A program made the translations under genes and the position numbers. From positions 415,501 to 479,500 of the forward strand of contig JAOPHQ010003127.1 of the NCBI GenBank assembly GCA_030340625.1: a stretch of DNA of 64,000 bases, given 5' to 3'. The notes under the pieces are model-generated. The model had not been told where the DNA came from. It ran no database searches and saw nothing but the letters and a program-made list of their open reading frames with translations. The DNA is from Merluccius polli (lineage: Eukaryota > Chordata > Actinopteri > Gadiformes > Merlucciidae). This document shows positions 57,741 through 64,000 of the stretch, in pieces (the first letter of the stretch is position 1; every line of letters begins with the position of its first letter).

Positions 57741-59061
57741 CCAACATTTGTGTGCGTGTCCTCATTGAACCTACTTTATTTCTGTTTCAAAGTGAATAGA
57801 CCTTTGAAATATTTTTTCTGAATTACATAAATGGGTCATTCGTTCGTGAGTCTAATGCCAGAGACAGACGTGGCCGGCCCACTGCAAAGGCAAATGCTAG
57901 GGGTGCAAGATGCACTACTCAGGCCAAAAAAATAAATATTAAAGTCACAACATAAAGATATAATAGTTTTGTACTGATTGTATAGTTGTATAAGTTAGTC
58001 ATTAGGTAATGAATTGCAAATATATCTTTATGTTGTGACTTTACCTAGCAGGACACATAACTATTAATTAATTATTAATTAACTTCTGGTTGTGGTTATA
58101 TCTGTTGATACTACCTGAAAGGCCACACATAAACACGTATGCTTGATTAATGTGGGAAAGTTTCACAGTGAATATGTCATAATATTTGGACTGCCAATAT
58201 ATATGAATCTGAATCCGAGCAATTTACATCCGTTACTTATACTGGAAGCAAAAGCTACATGGCCACATGTCTGTCTCCTGGATTGCAAAGAATCCTGCAG
58301 AAATGTTCCTATCCCAAAAACAGGAGTTAAGGTACGTTAATAAACAGATACCCGTTCAAATAGTAGCCTACTGTGGAATGGAGGTTGTGACATATGGGAC
58401 ATTAAATTCACGTTGTTTTAGTAATTAATTAATAGTATTAATTCATTTTAAGAAATATGTCTGAGTTAATCTGTAATATATGACTTAGGTAAGCATTTAT
58501 CATTAAAGACTCTGTCTGTAATTAAGACTGACTTCTGATTAGTTACTGATGGAGTAACCATTCATCCATGGCTGAGTCCTCCATGAGTCTTACATGAGTC
58601 CTACATTAACTCAGGATGAACTCAGCATTAGTTAAGTATCAATTAATGCTGATGAGTGTCTACTTAATGTAAAGCGTTACCAAATTGTGATATACTTACG
58701 TTTAATTTGGCCTATTCATTTACATTGGCCTAAGCACCGGTCACGTGGCGGTCAAGTTTCCCCCTGCGAAAACAAAAAAATGGCGGACACTCCTTACATT
58801 TTCCGTGGAAAATGCAATATTTTGAGCTACCATCCACATTTACATATTTAGATGACATTTCTGGCGAGAAGTATGCGTTATATTTTCATAATCTTCAATC
58901 AGAGAATGTAGACAACCTTCCGTTTATTAGTTTCTACGACAATTTTAGTGTCTCTTTAGAAAATCGTTGGAATGCAACGCTTTGTACCGTTGTTATTGCT
59001 ATGGACGCTACTATCGCGCAACCGCTCTAATGGACGATGTGGGCATCCGTCCTATTGGTTA
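57741..59061. other. downstream intergenic DNA
   Basis: A small inverted repeat (AAGTCACAACATAAAGATA, 57945-57963, against 58022-58040) is present. ATGTAAAGCGTTACC at about 58668-58682 resembles the end of the family at 25793-27439, without a partner. A 72-codon frame at 58812-59030 has no recognised domain. Confidence 0.5.
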
Positions 59062-59069
59062 GTTATTAC

Positions 59070-59515
59070 CATAGACATATATACGTAGACGCCTCATGAC
59101 GTGCTGGAACGTAACCCAGCGTCGCCGCCATATTGGTTGGGTCTCCTCACTCTAGTCTAGCATAGGAGTCAACGGGAGAGCAAGCTATGCCAGTGTTTTG
59201 TGCAGCTTACGGCGCAGTATTGACACCAGATCACGTGGGATTACCTTTCACAAGTAAGATTGAACAATAATTCTTATTATTTAAAAAAAAAAAAATAATT
59301 TAAATCTCTGCCATTTGTAACAAACCAAACCGTGTGAAAATCCGGTAAAAATTCGGGGAGTTATGCTTATTATTGTAGTTGGGGATACACCTTCCTCCAT
59401 AGAAATGAATGCACTGGGGGCGCACTGGGGACCCATACAAGATGGCGGCCGCGCTGCTACGTCAGCTCTAACGGGCAGCGTCAGTCTATGAGGCGTCTAT
59501 GTATATATGTCTATG
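59070..59515 (+). mobile_element. P-element-like MITE with THAP start
   Basis: The inverted ends CATAGACATATATACGTAGA and its near-inverse (…GTCTATGTATATATGTCTATG) are flanked by GTTATTAC at 59062-59069 and 59516-59523. An 8-bp duplication and a THAP-type coding start (59187-59252) fit the P superfamily. The rest of the 446 bp is non-coding. Confidence 0.82.
59187..59252 (+). pseudogene. THAP-domain first exon remnant
   Basis: The frame begins MPVFCAAYGAV and continues to LPFTSK, directly followed by GTAAGA, a good splice donor. THAP domains start M-P-x-x-C-x-A-x-x-C. Here the first Cys is present and the second appears replaced (GAV instead of GC). It is a stub of a P-element transposase or a related THAP gene. 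Confidence 0.6.
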
Positions 59516-59523
59516 GTTATTAC

Positions 59524-59742
59524 TCCTGTATCAGAGCTATAGAGTAAACAACTCTATAAACAACTCTATGTTTACTCTATAGCTCTGATTCCTGCACCAT
59601 GTTTCAATGACGTCAGGTTGCTAGGGGCTACGGCTGAAAGACGCCGTGACCGCCGGTATCAGCCGGAAGTACTGTCCTTACTGTACTATTGTTTATGTTG
59701 TAATGTCATAATATTGTTGACAATAAAGTGTGTTAAAAAAAC
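59524..59742. other. short inverted repeat and spacer
   Basis: AGAGCTATAGAGTAAACA and its inverse TGTTTACTCTATAGCTCT form a hairpin at about 59532-59588. Confidence 0.7.
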
Positions 59743-61228
59743 AACAACAACAACTATTATTGTCCCACACCACAATGTATGTCCCACAATGTGAACTCCA
59801 AACAATTCATGTTTGTCCAATTCATGGACAAACAAAGCAGCTGGAAACACGTCTAAAAAAAACACTTGAAATAAAATGTAGCCTATATTTATATTTTTAC
59901 AACATCAATCTCCCTATAATATGAACAAAATATGTTCAGGTTATACTTTCTGTCTTGAAAAACGGGCAAAACGCTAACCCTCACCCTAACCCGGAAAATG
60001 AATTAAAAAAACTACAAACGTTCGGAAAATGCAATACACTTAAGTGTGCGGCGCCATGTTTTTTGTAGTTCTAAAGCCCCTTGCATGTTACTATGGCACA
60101 GGCCTACTTTCTTTCAAAAGCTCATATCTTGGTCAATTAAAAACAAATGTGTGTAAAAATGTAACTGCACACAGACATACATTCACATTACCATATTATG
60201 TACTATTGGTTCATTCAGGGCAATCCTGTCAGCCCTGGGGAAGGGAACACAATGGCTATAAATGGTCATATTAAGTAATATGGAAATATTTATATGAAAC
60301 ATTAAGTAGTTTAAGGAGTAAATGGGGTCTAAACTGCTCCAAATTGAAAAGCATGACTAAGGATAAGGTCACCATCAATATGTTGAACACATTTTGCCAC
60401 TAAATATCCCTTAAAATATGTTTTAGTGATTTTATCCATCTTGGCTCTATATAGGCTGTGAGAAAGTACACATCAAAGTGCCTTGGCAGTGAGCAAGATA
60501 GAAATGAAACTTTGTCGTAGGATGACAATGAAGACATCATTGGAAAGGTCTTGATCTGCAGAGTACAGATATGCCACTGTGAACATTCTGGGTGGTTCCT
60601 GCTCCTCAGGAATGCCCTTTGAACCTTGAACCTAAGGCACTTTTAAAGGCTTACAGAAAAGCAACACAATGTGATACAAACATGGGGAAAACATTTTTGG
60701 AAAGCTCTTGACTTCTTCTATCATGGACTTTGTCAAACCAACAGGGGGCGCTACTGGGTAGGGTCAAAACCAGATTTCACCCAATTAACAATAGTACAAA
60801 TGAAATCTGACCAAATAAATGTGCTCCCCAGTCCCTAAAACATATAATACACTTGCGAAGTTCCTTGATACATTTTCACATAACAGGGAAAACACTTTAG
60901 AACTACAAAAAACATGGCGCCGCACACTTAAGTGTATTGCATTTTCCGAACGTGTGTAGTTTTTTTGATTCATTTTCCGGGTTAGGGTTAGCGTTTTGCC
61001 CGTTTTTCAAGAGAGAAAGTATAACCTGAACATATTTTGTTCATATTATAGGGAGATTGATGTTGTAAAAATATAAATATAGGTTACATTTTATTTCAAG
61101 TGTTTTTTTTAGACGTGTTTCCAGCTGCTTTGTTTGTCCATGAATTGGACAAACATGAATTGTTTGGAGTTCACATTGTGGGACATACATTGTGGTGTGG
61201 GACAACTATAGTTGTTGTTGTTGTTTTT
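59743..61228. mobile_element. 1.5-kb long inverted repeat
   Basis: The left arm at about 59743-60072 and right arm at 60895-61228 are near-identical inverted copies. Examples are GTGTGCGGCGCCATGTTTTT against AAAAACATGGCGCCGCACAC, and GTTTGTCCAATTCATGGACA against TGTCCATGAATTGGACAAAC. The arms are about 330 bp and the loop about 820 bp. No open frame of interest lies in the loop, and no clear target duplication was found. Confidence 0.85.
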
Positions 61229-61279
61229 TTGAAAAATAAGAATTATTCTATTTTTTTCTTGCTTATTTTAGAGATAACA

Positions 61280-61674
61280 TTTTAATTTCATTGAACCTGC
61301 AGAAGACCACTCTCTCCACCATGAAAAGCCTGGGTCGTCTAATCATCTAAATAATGGATGTCTGGAAAAAATAATGTACCGCACATCGTGTTGGTAGGTC
61401 ATTCTGAGTGGTAGGTCTGTTAGTCAGATCAGCAGGGTCCCTCCCACCTGTACCACGTGTACTGTCTCACTAATGAGCACGTCTGCACTGACTGACGTAG
61501 CCTTCCTGAGAGGGTGGGAAACTGTTGAATTCGGTGTTCACTCTACTAGAGAGGAGACTCTTGTATGCATCCATCACTTATATTTATATTCTACTTATAC
61601 TCTACAACTATTGTGTTACATTTGCAATTCTCATCTGTCTGAGACGCAATACCTCAAAGAAATTGCTGCGACCA
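61280..61674 (+). mobile_element. probable 3' part of a retroviral-type 5' LTR
   Basis: The stretch ends in CGACCA. Two bases later comes a primer-binding site (61677-61694), the arrangement found at the end of a 5' LTR. The left boundary cannot be set because I could not find a TG start with a matching inverse end. No internal gag or pol follows, so this is an isolated, defective remnant. Confidence 0.6.
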
Positions 61675-61676
61675 TT

Positions 61677-61694
61677 TGGGGGCTCGTCCGGGAT
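61677..61694 (+). other. primer-binding site for tRNA-Pro
   Basis: TGGGGGCTCGTCCGGGAT is an 18-base sequence that I know as the tRNA-Pro primer-binding site of gammaretrovirus-type elements. It lies two bases after a CA dinucleotide, as expected. Confidence 0.85.
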
Positions 61695-63159
61695 ACCTAA
61701 CATGAAGATAATACAACATTTGACGCCAGGACAGGTTAGCCGTGATTGAGGATGTCAGTAGTATGGGATATACTATAGTTATAGTTAGTATGTTGTGGCC
61801 ACCAATGTGTATGTTAAAGGTGCTGTAGACAACCTTTTTGCTTTAACGTATCAACATGAAGTAAATGTTGATTGCACAGTGTAATGGCTACAGAATGACA
61901 CAGCATTTAGATTGGTTCCCTTAGCTTCCCTATAAGCCTCGCTTTCACTATGCAGCTCTGTCTGCCACCGGGTACGATCTCCCAGGAAAAATGATGGCTC
62001 CATTTACGGCACGGTAACTATCGGTAGCTATCCCCAGTAGTGGAAATGGACAGTGGAACAACCGAAGTAAAGCCAATCTGATGACACTACTTCTATCTGC
62101 GTGCTATGTTTTTGTATTGAGTATACTACCTGAATATCGCCAGGCGATCCAGTCGGGCTACCAACCCAGTTCGCTTTTCTCAACACATACTAAATAATTT
62201 GTATCTGCTTTCATGTCTCCATTATAGACTAAATAAATGAATAAACACGTTTTTTTCTCCGGTTTTCTTCTACTCCCCCTCCACCCCAACGCCAACCCCT
62301 GCTGCCGATAGCAATACACAAACTATGGTATTACTATGCAATGCACATCATTACAATATATTTTGCTGTTGTGGATAAACCACACAAGAGAGATCGAGAA
62401 AGACGAAGTTTCAAGACTTTTATTATCACTTGTAAACAATAACAAAGGCCGAGTTGGTTTGCAAAGAATATTGATATTCTTGGCCCAGACTTCATCTTAT
62501 ATTTGCTCCCTTTGTGGTGTCCTCCTCCATGCACTAACCAATCACATCAATCCATGCATGATTTACTATTTGGACCTAAAGATTAGGCACCTCCCTTGTG
62601 GCCCTTTCCCCAGCTCCCCATCAGCTGGACATACCATTACACTATACAGACAAATAGAGAATTGACATAAGAGGTAGTTTATCACGTATAACAAATACCA
62701 ATCTTGAGTAATGTAACAAATCAAAGAAAACAAATATACCTGTACCAAATATATGAGTCAACATAAAGATGTGTGTCAATATGAGCACAATGAAAATCAC
62801 TTTTACTCAAACAATACATTCATTCAACCAATTGAAAACAATATATAATAATATATGATTGGGGAATTCACTCCTAAAGTACGCAATGATTAAAACTTTG
62901 AATGTAATGTTAACTAATTAAACATAAGTAAGTGTAAGTAGAATAGAGAAAAATAGACTATAGTGTGCGTGCTTACACCCTTGATTCTCAGAGAAGATTT
63001 ATGATCTCCGCTAGCCAGGCGGGGGAGAGTTGTAAAGATTGATCATCTTATATGTGACATAAGATTATCAATCTGGTGGCTCTAGCCCAACAGGAAGTGA
63101 TTCAAATGGGTCATGCAGAGGTCATCAGAAGATTTAAAAAAACACCATGAAAAGAGGCC
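61695..63159. other. downstream intergenic DNA
   Basis: After the primer-binding site about 120 bp of leader-like sequence runs into a TTAA|AGGTGCTGTAG end (61814-61829), a TTAA-type MITE terminus without a clear partner. No exon is seen. Confidence 0.5.
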
Positions 63160-63162
63160 TAA

Positions 63163-63489
63163 AGGCCTTTGCACACCAAGTCCGTATTTTTCGTCCGAAA
63201 TTGTCGCACGTTTAAAAATAATTACGAGCTCACGTTGTGTCAATCACGTTTTCACACCGACTCCGAAACTTTCGTCCGTCATTAAAGGTTTCGGAACAAC
63301 CATTTTTTTCTGCGTTTTTTCGCATCCATTTTGCCCATTTTGTCTCGTATTTTGAATTTTCGCAACGAACGAATAGAATAATAAAACGCATCGGACTCAG
63401 TGTGCAAGGTTTCTGTGTGTAACGATTTTTATCGGATGACGGATTTAAAAAATGCATACGAAAAATACGGACTTGGTGTGCAAAGGCCT
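63163..63489. mobile_element. Harbinger-type MITE, TSD TAA
   Basis: The inverted ends begin AGGCCTTTGCACACCAAGTC and extend about 30 bp. TAA flanks both sides (63160-63162 and 63490-63492). The 327-bp body is non-coding, with CGTTTT and TTTCGTCCG motifs repeated in inverse orientation. Confidence 0.85.
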
Positions 63490-63492
63490 TAA

Positions 63493-64000
63493 GTTTGGAG
63501 GATCTAGTCCAACAGGAAGTGACTGAATAATCTGCCTACACTGCCACCAAGTGGACAATAAAATGAAGTGCACAATGAATAACCCACGAAAATTTATCTA
63601 TTGAATCGTGCTCCGGGTCACAATTACATTTTCGTAACAATGAGCATGAAAAAGCATGATACTGGGTCGGAGCAAGCCATAACGCTCTTGGTTCTGAAAC
63701 GGGAGGGAGCATTTGGCTGCGGTGTCATGGTGTCTATTCTGTGAGCCATCGCACTTCTTCTTCATCTTTGTTGAGATTTGCACATGCGCAGTACCGTTCT
63801 CCCTTCGCCGGCTTCTCAGTTCGGAGAAGTAGTCCAGCCCTCCTCTTGGCCCGGGTGGCAGTCCGACCACAAGGTCCATCGGGGTCCGGGGCCGAACATG
63901 AGTGCGGCAGGATTATACGTACTTATTACAGTTATTACAGATATTCCCTTTTTCTTTTTATTGTCAGAGCATTTGATTTATTGATTGCTGTCGGGATGTA
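63493..64000. other. right edge of the window, nothing firmly recognised
   Basis: A 93-codon minus-strand frame (63879-63598) and a GC-richer stretch near 63780-63900 show no domain that I recognise. Confidence 0.5.

Noticed and set aside
58812..59030. 72-codon frame in low-copy-looking DNA
   Set aside because: No domain is recognised, there are no splice signals supporting an exon, and it ends just before a MITE.
59990..60995. CCCTAACCC and GGGTTAGGG within the long inverted repeat as telomere remnants
   Set aside because: Only one or two hexamers occur in each arm, too few to separate from chance.

Overview
The window is vertebrate, almost certainly teleost, nuclear DNA. It has long introns with GT-AG junctions, dense (GT)n, (CT)n and (AAT)n microsatellites, and many DNA-transposon derivatives (hAT, PIF/Harbinger, piggyBac-like TTAA elements, P-element-like) mixed with LINE and LTR remnants. 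I cannot assign a species.

One protein-coding gene is supported. It is a MAP4-type microtubule-associated protein of the MAP2/MAP4/tau family, on the + strand. I could place twelve coding exons between 11735 and 53271. All junctions are GT-AG and all phases agree, giving 4,032 nt (1,343 codons plus stop). Exon 1 (481 codons) holds a Ser/Pro-rich region, an acidic run and the MSECSHLSVP block. Exon 2 is a Lys/Glu-rich projection region with six 14-15 residue repeats. Exons 3-6 form a Thr/Ser/Pro/Lys-rich basic region. The end of exon 6 plus exons 8-10 encode four tubulin-binding repeats with PGGG or related ends. Exon 11 is the acidic C-terminal tail. Exon 12 adds two codons and the stop, giving the terminus ETSI. 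A 3' UTR of up to about 4.5 kb may follow.

Layout: 1-11.3 kb is upstream DNA with a Harbinger element (1709-3690, itself hit by a hAT), several minisatellites and a TTAA MITE. 11.35-13.2 kb is the putative 5' UTR and exon 1. 13.2-20.2 kb is intron 1, with a tRNA-derived SINE and a 2-kb hAT that contains a fragment of 28S rRNA. 20.2-33 kb holds exons 2-6 separated by transposon-rich introns, including a palindromic element carrying a Harbinger deletion derivative. 33-40.6 kb is intron 6, with a four-layer transposon nest that includes telomere-like repeats. 40.6-53.3 kb holds exons 7-12, with several hATs, LINE fragments and a minisatellite that copies the 3' end and splice donor of exon 8. 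57.8-64 kb is downstream DNA with a P-element-like MITE, a 1.5-kb inverted repeat, and a retroviral LTR end with a tRNA-Pro primer-binding site.

The strongest point for follow-up is the 41-bp minisatellite at 45680-45925. It repeats the coding end and 5' splice site of the MT-repeat exon that corresponds to the alternatively spliced repeat in MAP4 and tau. Only one downstream copy keeps an intact GTAAGT donor.
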